64,000 nt of DNA from positions 1 through 64,000 of the forward strand of contig JAUVXV010000001.1 in the NCBI GenBank assembly GCA_030603365.1. The letters are read 5' to 3'. Position 1 is the first letter of the stretch, and every line of letters begins with the position of its first letter. The DNA comes from Candidatus Heimdallarchaeota archaeon. GTDB lineage: Archaea > Asgardarchaeota > Heimdallarchaeia > Heimdallarchaeales > Heimdallarchaeaceae. The notes beneath the pieces were generated by a model that saw only the letters and a list, made by a program, of their open reading frames with translations, made no database searches and was not told the DNA's origin. Both the position numbers and the translations under genes were made by a program. Positions 44,866 through 52,997 of this stretch are shown one piece after another.

Positions 44866-45651
44866 ATGATGACTTTTGAAATGGTATTAGAGGACGCAAA
44901 ATTAATGTCCAACATATGTTCAATTATAAGTTCAATTGTTGCAGAAAGTAGTATAAATGTGGCAGAAGATGGGATTAGAATCAAGGCTTTTGATGCTACT
45001 CGTATTTCTATGATTGATTTCTTCATGAAAAAAGAAGCTTTCCAGAAATATGATGTAAAGGAATCAGCGATTGTTGGTCTAAGTTTAGAAACACTCAATA
45101 CAATTCTGAAGACTGCAAAAGCAAATGAACATCTGAAAATGGCTTTAGACGATACAACAAAGAGATTCGTCGTAGAATTCCTAGGTAAGAATCAAAAAAG
45201 GAAATTTGCCTTATCTCTAATTGATATTCCTGAAGAAGGTAATATACCAGATTCCATTCATATCGATTTTGATACAAATTTCGAAGTAAAAGCAACATTC
45301 ATACAACAAGTGCTAAAGGATGCAGAGATGGTTAGCGATTATCTAAAGATAAGAGCAAAAGAAGATGGAATTTTCTTTGGAGCTGAAAGCGATACAAAGG
45401 AAATGGATACATTCATAGAGCCAAAAAGTGAAGAAATGGAAACTGCAACTTTTCAAGTAACAGGTGAATCTGAGGCTATGTATTCATTAGATTTTCTTTC
45501 TAACTTTCTCAAAGGTATACGATCATCGGATTATGTCAAACTTTCTTTTAATCAAGAACAACCTATAAGATTGATTTATGAAATTGAAGACAAAGGACAC
45601 TTAATTTATTTCGTAGCACCAAGAATTGAAGAAAGTGAAGAAATCGATTAA
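44866..45651 (+). CDS. pcn: DNA polymerase sliding clamp PCNA
   Basis: 261 residues with the two-domain repeat of archaeal PCNA. AEDGIRIKAFDATRISMIDF opens domain one, the interdomain loop follows KRKFALSLIDI, and the C-terminal ring segment is LIYFVAPRIEE. It encircles DNA and tethers polymerase and nucleases. The ATGs at 44866 and 44869 are both possible. Likely co-expressed with the GINS gene 60 bp downstream. Confidence 0.95.
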   Translation: MMTFEMVLEDAKLMSNICSIISSIVAESSINVAEDGIRIKAFDATRISMIDFFMKKEAFQKYDVKESAIVGLSLETLNTILKTAKANEHLKMALDDTTKRFVVEFLGKNQKRKFALSLIDIPEEGNIPDSIHIDFDTNFEVKATFIQQVLKDAEMVSDYLKIRAKEDGIFFGAESDTKEMDTFIEPKSEEMETATFQVTGESEAMYSLDFLSNFLKGIRSSDYVKLSFNQEQPIRLIYEIEDKGHLIYFVAPRIEESEEID

Positions 45652-45711
45652 AAGCATTAAAACTACCTGAGGGAGTAATTTTATTTCATTACAACTGAAT
45701 GAGGAAAAACG

Positions 45712-46302
45712 TTGTTCGATAGAATTCAAAATAAATGGAAAGAAGAAAGAGAAAAAATACAACTCACTCCAATGAACGAAGCATTCTATGGAGCTATGAG
45801 AGACTTTCTAAAATCACGATCCTTAAGGGCTAAGGAAGAGATTAATCCTATAATAAAGAAAGTCCTTGAGGAAAAACTAAGTAGAATGCGTTATGTTATT
45901 GACGATCTTCTTGCAATACGAACAACGAAAATACTTCAAATTGTTTTCAATAAAGAGGAAATCACCTTTAATCTAGCAAGAGAAGAACAGAATTTTTATG
46001 AGAGAATGAAAAAACTTTATGATGTTTATCGAAAAGATGTTTTTTCTCCAAAAGATATCGCTTATACTGACATAGATTCCATTGTAAGCAAAGAAAGTAT
46101 AGATGAAGAGGAAGAAGATATTGAATACGTAGCTATTAAATTTCTAAAACGCACAAAAGACAAAATACAAGGGCTTGATGGTAAAGTCTATGGTCCCTTT
46201 GAAAAAGAAGACATATGTTTACTTCCCAAAGAAAATGCTGTAGGTCTTGTAAGAAGGGAATTTGCAGAAAATATAGAAATGGTAGAACAAATAAAAAACT
46301 AA
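45712..46302 (+). CDS. GINS complex subunit (Gins51 type)
   Basis: 196 residues. The long helical A domain (about 10-105) is followed by the small B domain with FLKRTKDKIQGLDGKVYGPF and the EDICLLPKENAVGLV segment, the usual Gins51 ending. It starts at TTG (45712) behind GAGG. GINS joins the MCM helicase with Cdc45/RecJ and primase at forks. Adjacent to PCNA, as in many archaea. Confidence 0.82.
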   Translation: MFDRIQNKWKEEREKIQLTPMNEAFYGAMRDFLKSRSLRAKEEINPIIKKVLEEKLSRMRYVIDDLLAIRTTKILQIVFNKEEITFNLAREEQNFYERMKKLYDVYRKDVFSPKDIAYTDIDSIVSKESIDEEEEDIEYVAIKFLKRTKDKIQGLDGKVYGPFEKEDICLLPKENAVGLVRREFAENIEMVEQIKN

Positions 46303-46310
46303 GATAGAAC

Positions 46311-46484
46311 TTATAAAATTTCTCCTATAATTTTTGCTTTTCCTCCACGAGGTTGAGTCAAATCCTCGCTGCAAACATTACATTTGACCACAATTTTTGC
46401 TGAATCAAAAACAATTTGCTCATTATTACAACTTGTACATTTGACTTTCAGGAACTTTGTTGTTGGATATGGTATCTTTGACAT
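46311..46484 (-). CDS. rps27e: Small ribosomal subunit protein eS27
   Basis: 57 residues with a C4 zinc ribbon: CTSC and CNVC around VFDSAKIVVKCNVC, then LTQPRGGKAKI. The ATG at 46484 gives the usual short length; an in-frame start at 46532 would add 16 unlikely residues. It is convergent with the GINS gene and ends 8 bp from its stop, whereas many archaea keep eS27 in the same direction. Confidence 0.92.
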   Translation of the reverse strand: MSKIPYPTTKFLKVKCTSCNNEQIVFDSAKIVVKCNVCSEDLTQPRGGKAKIIGEIL

Positions 46485-46564
46485 GGTTGAGTTTTGAGAA
46501 CTACGCTTTAAAAAAATGTTGTTATTAAACAAGTTCGTATTTTATTCACAAATTGAGCAAAAAG

Positions 46565-46675
46565 TGGTGCGGGGAGGGAGATTCGAACTCCCGAACCACT
46601 AAGGAACGGATTTCTCATCTGACTCAGATTTATTGATCTTGAGTCCGTCGCCGTTGACCACTTGGCTATCCCCGC
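46565..46675 (-). tRNA. tRNA-Leu(CAA) with 26-nt intron
   Basis: Class II tRNA. Acceptor GCGGGGA/TCCCCGC, discriminator A and encoded CCA. Anticodon CAA at 46639-46641 on stem ACGGA/TCCGT, G37 at 46638. The intron is 46612-46637 at the 37/38 site; CTCA of the loop pairs with TGAG inside the intron to give a bulge-helix-bulge. The variable arm is 13 nt and the T arm GGGAG/CTCCC is perfect. Confidence 0.94.
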
Positions 46676-46724
46676 AGGTTTATTATTTAATCAAGCAGTA
46701 TTTGAGAAGTCTTTCAATACTTAT

Positions 46725-47981
46725 TTAATCTTTTCTTTTTCTTGTTTTAAAACGTAGAATAACTAATTGGAATAATAGAAAAACTAGAACTGACACCGTA
46801 AATTCAAATGGTGCTGTATCGGTGTTTCCATTATACTTTACAAGTGTGAAATTTACATTTCTATTTGTCCATTCATCAACTGCTGCCAACGATACGTTGT
46901 AGTTATTATTTGATTGAACTGCTAATTCATACGTGTAATTCCATAATTCCTCACCTGTAGCTGCATGACTGTCCCAATCTACTAGTACTTCATCAACATA
47001 GCAATAATAATCAAAATTAGATTGATCACTGATTTGAAAGGTTATATCAACAAAGCTGTCTTCTTCAGCAAAATACATTATTTCTTGAGAATTAATCTTA
47101 GGACCTTCCAGATCATCTTCCAAAATATATTTTTCGTTATTTAGTATGAATTCAGTTGCATTTAGAGTTATTTCATAATGTAGATTGTTTACAACTCTGG
47201 GATACGGATAATTTTCTGTATAACCTGCAACATTGTCTACATAATCTGCTAAGTCAGGATATAGCTCGAATGTCTCATTATAACACTCTCTAATGGCAGG
47301 TAAAGAATGTTCATACATTTCTTGTAAGCTTACAACACCATCTAGGGAAGTATCAGCATCAATGTTTGTGAGTGATTTTGCCCAAAAATGTGAAGAAATA
47401 CCTCCAGCAAAAGGTGGTTCACTTAGAACCCAAGTTCCATTTTCTCCAGGAAAAACTCCAATTGCAATTTCATATTCACCAACACTTCCCATCGCAAAAC
47501 ATGTACCATAAAAATTCCTAACGAATTCTCCTGCATAACAAGAATCCATCAAATATATTTTGTTTTTCGTGTTTATTTGGAAAAATTCTGTTTGAAACCA
47601 AGTATTAAACTCTAATACATCTCGACAGTAAGTGTGTCCATGAGCCATAACATAAATAAAAACCAGATCATTCTCATCTACTACTTGTTCAAGATAGTTT
47701 AACTGCTCTAGAAAAATCGTTTTAGTTATATTTTCGTCTCCCAAGAACAAAGAGATATTTTCCTCATTCCAACCTAAATTAAGAAGCGTACTTTTGAGTT
47801 CTATAGCAGAACAAACAGTAGTACCATTATCATCGTATGGGAATTGATCAAAAAGAACTGCGTATGTTTCAACAGGATTTTCATTATTTTGATGTTGAAT
47901 AGCAACTGAATTTGAAGTATGAGCTGATAGTGAAATAGAAAATAAAAATAGGACTATAATCGCTAATGAATTCTTCCTCAT
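46725..47981 (-). CDS. Secreted clan-CD cysteine protease (legumain/caspase fold), membrane anchored
   Basis: 418 residues. Signal peptide about 1-21. The protease domain (35-265) has the clan CD dyad: His114 in YVMAHGHTY and Cys148 in YLMDSCYAGEF. Beta-sandwich-like material with many N-x-S/T sequons follows, then a C-terminal membrane helix (about 391-411) and the basic tail KTRKRKD. It resembles C13-type legumains more than cytoplasmic metacaspases. Likely an outside surface protease. Substrate unknown; specificity residues cannot be read here. Confidence 0.78.
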   Translation of the reverse strand: MRKNSLAIIVLFLFSISLSAHTSNSVAIQHQNNENPVETYAVLFDQFPYDDNGTTVCSAIELKSTLLNLGWNEENISLFLGDENITKTIFLEQLNYLEQVVDENDLVFIYVMAHGHTYCRDVLEFNTWFQTEFFQINTKNKIYLMDSCYAGEFVRNFYGTCFAMGSVGEYEIAIGVFPGENGTWVLSEPPFAGGISSHFWAKSLTNIDADTSLDGVVSLQEMYEHSLPAIRECYNETFELYPDLADYVDNVAGYTENYPYPRVVNNLHYEITLNATEFILNNEKYILEDDLEGPKINSQEIMYFAEEDSFVDITFQISDQSNFDYYCYVDEVLVDWDSHAATGEELWNYTYELAVQSNNNYNVSLAAVDEWTNRNVNFTLVKYNGNTDTAPFEFTVSVLVFLLFQLVILRFKTRKRKD

Positions 47982-48019
47982 ATTTTTTACCTTGCTTAAA
48001 CACTTATATCATTAGCGAA

Positions 48020-49216
48020 TTATAGCTTTAACAAAAGTAGCTCAAGTTGTCTTTTTGAGAGAAATTCACAACCATCTTCTGTTACAAGAACATCTTCTTC
48101 AATACTGCAATAACCATGATCCTCAACATAGACATGAAGTTCTAAGGTAAATGCTTGTCCTTTTTCCACGTAATAGAAGGGTGATTCACCATATTTTTCC
48201 CATCGTGGACCCAACAAACATCCACCATCATGAACATTTCTTCCTATCTGATGACCAAGAGCATGCATGAATTCAGTATAACCAGCATCGGTGACTATAT
48301 TTCTAGCTATAATATCAATTTCCCAGCCTTGAACTCCAGGTCTTAGTGCTTCTGCACTTGCTGTAATAGCTTTAACTACTGTTTCAAAAGCTCTTATCAC
48401 TTCTTTTGGAGGAACATCCTCATCTTCTCCTAAAACGTAATTCATTCTTTGAAGATCTGATGCATATCCTTCGAAGAAAACACCATAGTCGACATTAATG
48501 AGGTCTCCTCTCTTAACTTTAATATCTGGAGAAGCTTTGCCATGTCCGATAGTTGTTGTAGGTCCAACATGAATTAATGGTGGATATGATACAGTAACTC
48601 CTTCATCTTTTGTAAATTTCAAAAGCATTTCTTCGATGTTTTCTTCCGACACTCCAACTTTAATAGTTTCAGTAACCTTCTTATGACCCTCTTCACTGAT
48701 TACCACTGCTTTCTTTATTCTATCGATTTCAGAATCTGTCTTTCTTCCTCGTAATGCTGCTAACAATTTTTCTGAGGATATCAACCTATCAAGGAAGATA
48801 GAACCTTCTAATATTTTATTTAATCTTAACCACATACCATGGGTTAAACCATCAGCTGCAATATTGTCTTCTGAGTAGTTTATGGCAATACTTTGAGGTT
48901 TAAGTTCGTTCAAAACATTAAGCAACGGTTCTTTTATGCTATCATCATAACCAATGACTCTATCATAAATTCCAGACTTCTCTATATTTTGTGCGTCATA
49001 TCTTCCGCATATAGCTACTTTTTGCCCATCTTTGCTAATAATCAAAGCTGATTGCCATGTTAACCATGAATCTTCTAATAGAAAATATAATGCAGGATCA
49101 TGAATTTCTGAAGTTTTCCTTACATATGTTAGCCATACATCAACATTTTGCTCTTTTAAGATGTTAATTGCTTGGTCTGTTTTTTGCTTAATTATACTCA
49201 TATAATACTGATTCAT
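48020..49216 (-). CDS. M24 metallopeptidase (Xaa-Pro aminopeptidase/prolidase-like)
   Basis: 398 residues. The pita-bread C-terminal domain shows the five metal ligands: Asp in VDYGVF, Asp in YASDLQ, His in MHALGHQIG, Glu in TLELHVYV and Glu in SIEEDVL. The N-terminal creatinase-like domain is present. It removes N-terminal residues before proline, or cuts Xaa-Pro dipeptides, in the cytoplasm. An internal ATG at 49201 is an alternative start. Confidence 0.9.
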   Translation of the reverse strand: MNQYYMSIIKQKTDQAINILKEQNVDVWLTYVRKTSEIHDPALYFLLEDSWLTWQSALIISKDGQKVAICGRYDAQNIEKSGIYDRVIGYDDSIKEPLLNVLNELKPQSIAINYSEDNIAADGLTHGMWLRLNKILEGSIFLDRLISSEKLLAALRGRKTDSEIDRIKKAVVISEEGHKKVTETIKVGVSEENIEEMLLKFTKDEGVTVSYPPLIHVGPTTTIGHGKASPDIKVKRGDLINVDYGVFFEGYASDLQRMNYVLGEDEDVPPKEVIRAFETVVKAITASAEALRPGVQGWEIDIIARNIVTDAGYTEFMHALGHQIGRNVHDGGCLLGPRWEKYGESPFYYVEKGQAFTLELHVYVEDHGYCSIEEDVLVTEDGCEFLSKRQLELLLLKL

Positions 49217-49318
49217 TAGGGACTTTATTTGTTTTTTTCATTATTCATAAATGAACATGATTTTTCTAGGATTTACTCCACGAAGAAAATTACCCCCATA
49301 AGAGAAAATTAAAGAAGG

Positions 49319-49330
49319 TTTAAATATATA
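49319..49330 (+). promoter_or_regulatory. TATA box for the TFE gene
   Basis: TTTAAATATATA lies about 50 bp before the preferred start at 49377, giving a transcript start near 49350. Confidence 0.5.
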
Positions 49331-49376
49331 ATATTTTGTTGATTGATATCATAATTCTTCAAGAGTGATTTTGTCT

Positions 49377-49991
49377 ATGTCTAGGGAAGCAGTAAGTAAT
49401 TTTGATGAGGAAAGTGATGTTGGTGCTAATAAAATGGCATCGAAAATAAATATCTCTGAAAGACAAAGACAAACTCTTATTGAAGTTGTGGATGATATCG
49501 CTGGGGAAGAAGTAAAACAAGTAACACTGGTTCTATTAAATGCTGATAAAGAAACAACAGATGAAGAAATATCGGAAAAACTTGATATGAGACTAAATCA
49601 AGTCCGAAAATCCTTGTATAAACTGTATGACTTACAGTTGGCGACATTTAGAAGAATTAGAGATAAATCAACAGGTTGGTTTGTTTATTTCTGGACATTA
49701 CATCCAGAACGAATCGATGTATTTGTTGAGAAAAAGCAACAAGAAGTCATGTTTAAGCTACAAGAAAGATTGGACTATGAAGAATCTAATATGTTCTTTA
49801 CCTGTAATAATCCTGAATGCCCTCGAGTTACATTTCAAGAAGCGATGGATAACAATTTTGAATGTGAACATTGTAGTGGGCGATTAGAAGCGTTTGATAA
49901 CGAGCAGTTGAAGCAAGTATTGACAGACAAAATCAATGAAATGAAAGAAATAAGGGAAAAGACTAAGAAAATAATGAAAGGGGAAAAGTAA
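49377..49991 (+). CDS. tfe: Transcription factor E, alpha subunit
   Basis: Aids promoter opening with TBP and TFB. The N-terminal winged helix (about 35-110) has DEEISEKLDMRLNQVRKSLY and the aromatic wing WFVYFWTLHPERI. The zinc ribbon has CNNPEC and CEHCSG. 204 residues from the ATG at 49377; a GTG at 49365 lies upstream. In several archaea tfe sits by DUF2110 and trm56, which are 9 kb away here. Confidence 0.93.
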   Translation: MSREAVSNFDEESDVGANKMASKINISERQRQTLIEVVDDIAGEEVKQVTLVLLNADKETTDEEISEKLDMRLNQVRKSLYKLYDLQLATFRRIRDKSTGWFVYFWTLHPERIDVFVEKKQQEVMFKLQERLDYEESNMFFTCNNPECPRVTFQEAMDNNFECEHCSGRLEAFDNEQLKQVLTDKINEMKEIREKTKKIMKGEK

Positions 49992-50005
49992 TCCACTTAG
50001 TTTTT

Positions 50006-50692
50006 TCAACCAGTACTTTTACTCAATCGATGCTGTACATCTTCACTTGTTAATTCTTTAAGTGCATCACTTGCTATCCACTTAGCAGCTTTTGATTCAA
50101 TTTGGTGTACTTCCTTTGATAATTCAACAGTAAGTTTATTCAATCTTAAATTCCTCTTTCCTATCTGTCGAATTGCCCAATTAACTGCTTTTTTTACAAA
50201 GTTTCTATTATCTGTGACCCCCCTTAAGATGTGGGGAAAAAACTCTTGAAATTGTTCATCCTGAGCTTCTTTGTCACTAACAGCCAAACGGGCCATCATT
50301 ACATAACCTGCTCTTTTAACAAATTCTTCATCTCTGAAACTCCATTCAACAGCTTTTTCATATGCTTCTTGCTTCTTTTCAAAGAGATTCATAATAGCTT
50401 GGTCACATATTTCCCAGTAGCTAAAATCTCCAACCCATTTCTCCATTTGTTGTTTAGTTACTTGTGAAGGAACATCAATCATTGATGCTAGTATCATTGT
50501 TTCTCGATATCCAAGTTCCCATAATTCTAGTGCTAGTTCGTGATCTTTACCAATTTCCTTGGCTATTTTTCGTAAAATAGGAATCTTTACTCCAAATGTT
50601 TTGTCTGGATTAATTCCGTATTTTGCCATCCCCCTAATGTTATCTAAATCTTTTAGGGATTTGAGCTTTTGTAGGACTTCTTTTGACTTCAT
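50006..50692 (-). CDS. DNA alkylation repair protein (AlkD-like HEAT repeat)
   Basis: 228 helical residues. KYGINPDKTFGVKIPILRKIAKEIG and WVGDFSYWEICDQAIMNL are characteristic of the AlkD-like family, which excises alkylated bases without flipping them. Conserved Trp and Asp residues (SYWEICDQ, AVNWAIRQIGKRN) are present. It is convergent with the tfe gene. Confidence 0.85.
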   Translation of the reverse strand: MKSKEVLQKLKSLKDLDNIRGMAKYGINPDKTFGVKIPILRKIAKEIGKDHELALELWELGYRETMILASMIDVPSQVTKQQMEKWVGDFSYWEICDQAIMNLFEKKQEAYEKAVEWSFRDEEFVKRAGYVMMARLAVSDKEAQDEQFQEFFPHILRGVTDNRNFVKKAVNWAIRQIGKRNLRLNKLTVELSKEVHQIESKAAKWIASDALKELTSEDVQHRLSKSTG

Positions 50693-50812
50693 CTAACTTC
50701 TAAGTTATATAGATCAACTAGATAAAAATATTTTTCTTAGGAAATCTTATTTTGGAAATCATAAACTTTCAAATATTACTTCGAATTATGAGATATTGTA
50801 GGTGAAGAATAC

Positions 50813-51361
50813 ATGCTAGAAAGTGTTTCAAAGATTCATAACGAAATAAAAGATACTGGTTTAAAAGATCTAATAATCAAATTAGACCACGTAGCATATA
50901 GAGTTAAGAAAGGTGAAAGAGAAAAAGCAATGGTAGAGTTAGCAAACTTGGTGCCCTATAAGGATTATAAAACCTTCAAAGTTATATCCATGAATGCGAT
51001 TACAAGTACATTAAAACTTCATGAAACGCTACCTGTCATTGTTGTAAGTGAAGGCTTAACCAATGATTCTATTGTTGAAAAATATGTTAAAAAATTCGGT
51101 GGTAGAATTCATCATTTTGCTTATTTAGTCAAAGATATAGAAAAAGTAGTTAAAATCCAGATAGAAAGAGGAGTTAAGTTTACAACGGATCATATTATCG
51201 GTAGTGAAGAAGAAGGAATTAAGCAAATTTTCACTTTACCAACAGAAGCAGCTAATCATATAATTGAGTATGTGCAACGTTTTGGGGGTTTTGATGGCTT
51301 CTTTACACCTTCAAATGTAGGTGCTTTAATGAAATCGACAGAACAACTAGGTGAAGCATAA
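50813..51361 (+). CDS. VOC-superfamily protein (HPPD/glyoxalase fold)
   Basis: 182 residues. Metal ligands appear in LDHVAYRV (His), IHHFAYLV (His) and IIEYVQRF (Glu), the 2-His-1-Glu set of glyoxalase and HPPD folds, and the GFDGFFTPSNVGALMKSTE tail is like HPPD-type proteins. Half-length compared with HPPD, so a homodimer is likely. Reaction unknown. Confidence 0.7.
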   Translation: MLESVSKIHNEIKDTGLKDLIIKLDHVAYRVKKGEREKAMVELANLVPYKDYKTFKVISMNAITSTLKLHETLPVIVVSEGLTNDSIVEKYVKKFGGRIHHFAYLVKDIEKVVKIQIERGVKFTTDHIIGSEEEGIKQIFTLPTEAANHIIEYVQRFGGFDGFFTPSNVGALMKSTEQLGEA

Positions 51362-51402
51362 CACGGGAAAAACTTATCTTCTAAATTACTTTTATCAGTA
51401 CG

Positions 51403-51912
51403 ATGAACATGAAGAAATTACAGGAAAGACCAGGATCAGCACTTTATCCTAATCCAGTGATGCTAGTAACAGCATCTTATGAAGATAAAGAGTCTATTAT
51501 AACTCTCTCTTGGGGAGGAACATGTAGCTCAAATCCACCCTATGTTGCTGTAGCTATAAGAAAAGAAAGGTTTACATACAATCTAATTTACAATTCCAAG
51601 GAATTTGTTGTAAATATACCCACTGCAGATTTGAAGGAATCAGTAGAATTTTGTGGAACAAAATCTGGTAAAGATTTCGATAAATGGAAGGAGTGTAATT
51701 TTACAAAAGAACAAAGCGTGGAAATAAAAACTCCATTTATCTCTGAATGTCCTGTAAACATGGAATGTAAACTACACCAAATTGTTGAATTGGGTTCTCA
51801 TGACTTATTTATCGGTGAAGTAGTAGTTTTACACCTAGATGAGAAATGGAAAGATGAAAAGTATCCCAATTTACTTACTTATGTAAGAGGTATTTACAAA
51901 ACGAGTAAGTGA
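51403..51912 (+). CDS. Flavin reductase-like FMN-binding protein
   Basis: 169 residues of the split-barrel flavin reductase family. NPVMLVTASY and the TLSWGGTCSSNPPYVAVAI segment bind FMN; the NSKEFVVNIP strand and the YVRGIYKTSK end are typical. It probably transfers electrons from NAD(P)H to flavin or another acceptor. Start ATG at 51403; the ATG two codons on (51409) is also possible. Confidence 0.85.
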   Translation: MNMKKLQERPGSALYPNPVMLVTASYEDKESIITLSWGGTCSSNPPYVAVAIRKERFTYNLIYNSKEFVVNIPTADLKESVEFCGTKSGKDFDKWKECNFTKEQSVEIKTPFISECPVNMECKLHQIVELGSHDLFIGEVVVLHLDEKWKDEKYPNLLTYVRGIYKTSK

Positions 51913-51926
51913 TTACAATCAAAATT

Positions 51927-52003
51927 TGGTGATTGAACAGGGATTTGAACCTAAGCTCTTTTACTCCTGAAACAAAAATCGTACCAAACTAGACTACTAA
52001 ATC
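51927..52003 (-). pseudogene. Degenerate tRNA-like sequence (apparent CAG anticodon)
   Basis: All parts have canonical class I lengths: acceptor GATTTAG/TTCAATC (one mismatch), D arm GTC/GAT, 17-nt anticodon arm TTTGT-TTCAGGA-GTAAA with CAG at 51967-51969, variable AGAGC, T arm TTAGG/CCCTG (two mismatches), then A and an encoded CCA. The anticodon would be Leu, yet archaeal tRNA-Leu is class II. It is probably a decayed tRNA gene. Confidence 0.45.
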
Positions 52004-52046
52004 TGCGTTACGCACGTTATGAAACTTGGTTAAACTTGCAAGAGGC

Positions 52047-52053
52047 TTTATAA
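52047..52053 (+). promoter_or_regulatory. TATA box for a candidate RNA gene
   Basis: TTTATAA in an otherwise GC-richer stretch, about 20-25 bp before the first hairpin of the structured region. It supports plus-strand transcription. Confidence 0.4.
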
Positions 52054-52066
52054 CCGTCGTTTAAGT

Positions 52067-52395
52067 GGATCCCCTCACGTGCGTTGAGGGGAAGGGATCA
52101 TGAGGATTATGAGGGAGTGGAGAAGAATCGGAGTTTGCACGTGCTCCAGCTTCTTTACTACTCTTGTGCATAGTGCGTCTTGGTTCTGTTGATACTAACT
52201 GAGGGGCAGTTGTTTGAACAACTGCGAACCAAGCTATAGGTGAGTGTTCACCCAGCACTACTCTCTTATTCACACTTTCATATGTAAACTCGTGAAAAAG
52301 ACCGTCCCATTAGGTGCACTAACTCATCCGTGCTTGTATCCGATTACACAGGTAGTAGAACGCTAATGGTAAGATTGAACAAGTTTTCACCCTTC
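52067..52395 (+). ncRNA. Candidate structural RNA, family not identified
   Basis: About 330 bp without a convincing protein frame, visibly richer in G and C than the flanks and full of complementary arms. CCCCTCA/TGAGGGG (52071-52091); GAGTGGAGAAG with CTTCTTTACTACTC (52115-52163) capped by GGAG/CTCC; CTTGGTTC/GAACCAAG (52179-52233) enclosing GCAGTTGTT/AACAACTGC; TAGTGC/GCACTA (52171-52260) enclosing that arm and a GGTGA/TCACC hairpin; CCATTAG/CTAATGG (52307-52369). RNase P RNA and SRP RNA are the obvious options, but I did not find their hallmark motifs. Strand rests on the TATA box. Confidence 0.5.
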
Positions 52396-52505
52396 AGTTG
52401 CCTATGGTTTAATTCTCTCTAAATATTTTTTATGTTCTGCACCTATCTTGTAAATCCTTCCCTAAATATTTTATACCTTCAATTGGTGCTAAAACTCTAT
52501 TACTA

Positions 52506-52934
52506 TTGGAATCTAATAGTCAGGTTTATCTTGCTGCTCTCGTGAATATGTCCTTTGTCGCACAAGAAATTAGTAGATTAACTGCAAAGATTACTTCTGA
52601 TATAATACTTATTCCAGCTGGTTATCATGATGATGACGATAATTATACTCTTGAAGATTGGATAACAGCTGTGATTCTAGCTGAAAAGATTTCAAAAATG
52701 ACTTCATATCAAATAGAAGTCAAAGATGATTTTTGGAAGAGAACCCAAACAATTCTTAAGAATCAAACAAAAATTGAAGATCTTCTTAAAAACTCAAAAA
52801 ATGGCATATATTTACAGAAACTAGGATTTGAAAATGATGTTAATTTCTCTATTTCTTTAGATAAGATAAACAATTTTTTGAAAGTGAAAAAATGGCAGAA
52901 TTTCAATGGTTTAAGATGTGTAGAACTAGAATAA
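52506..52934 (+). CDS. ComB-like (2-phosphosulfolactate phosphatase family) fragment
   Basis: 142 residues starting at TTG. YLAALVNMSFVAQEIS, DIILIPAGYHDDD and LEDWITAVILAEKI follow the pattern of the second half of ComB, where LN-A, CAG and ED-x-x-x-AG occur. ComB is about 240 residues, so the front half is missing here. No upstream frame supplies it. It may be a truncated gene or a short divergent family member. Catalysis is doubtful. Confidence 0.45.
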   Translation: MESNSQVYLAALVNMSFVAQEISRLTAKITSDIILIPAGYHDDDDNYTLEDWITAVILAEKISKMTSYQIEVKDDFWKRTQTILKNQTKIEDLLKNSKNGIYLQKLGFENDVNFSISLDKINNFLKVKKWQNFNGLRCVELE

Positions 52935-52997
52935 GTTCAAAATATACAAGATTTAATCTTCTAATGAAGAAATGAAAAAAGAAGGAGATTTGTAAAA

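Noticed and set aside
52061..52273. Minus-strand open frame of 70 codons in the structured region
   Set aside because: Its translation is low in complexity, rich in Ser, Pro and His, and follows the hairpin arms. It has no ribosome site, and the base-paired structure explains the region better.
52067..52395. RNase P RNA or SRP RNA as a firm call
   Set aside because: The expected diagnostic motifs for either family could not be found by eye on either strand, so the region is left unassigned.
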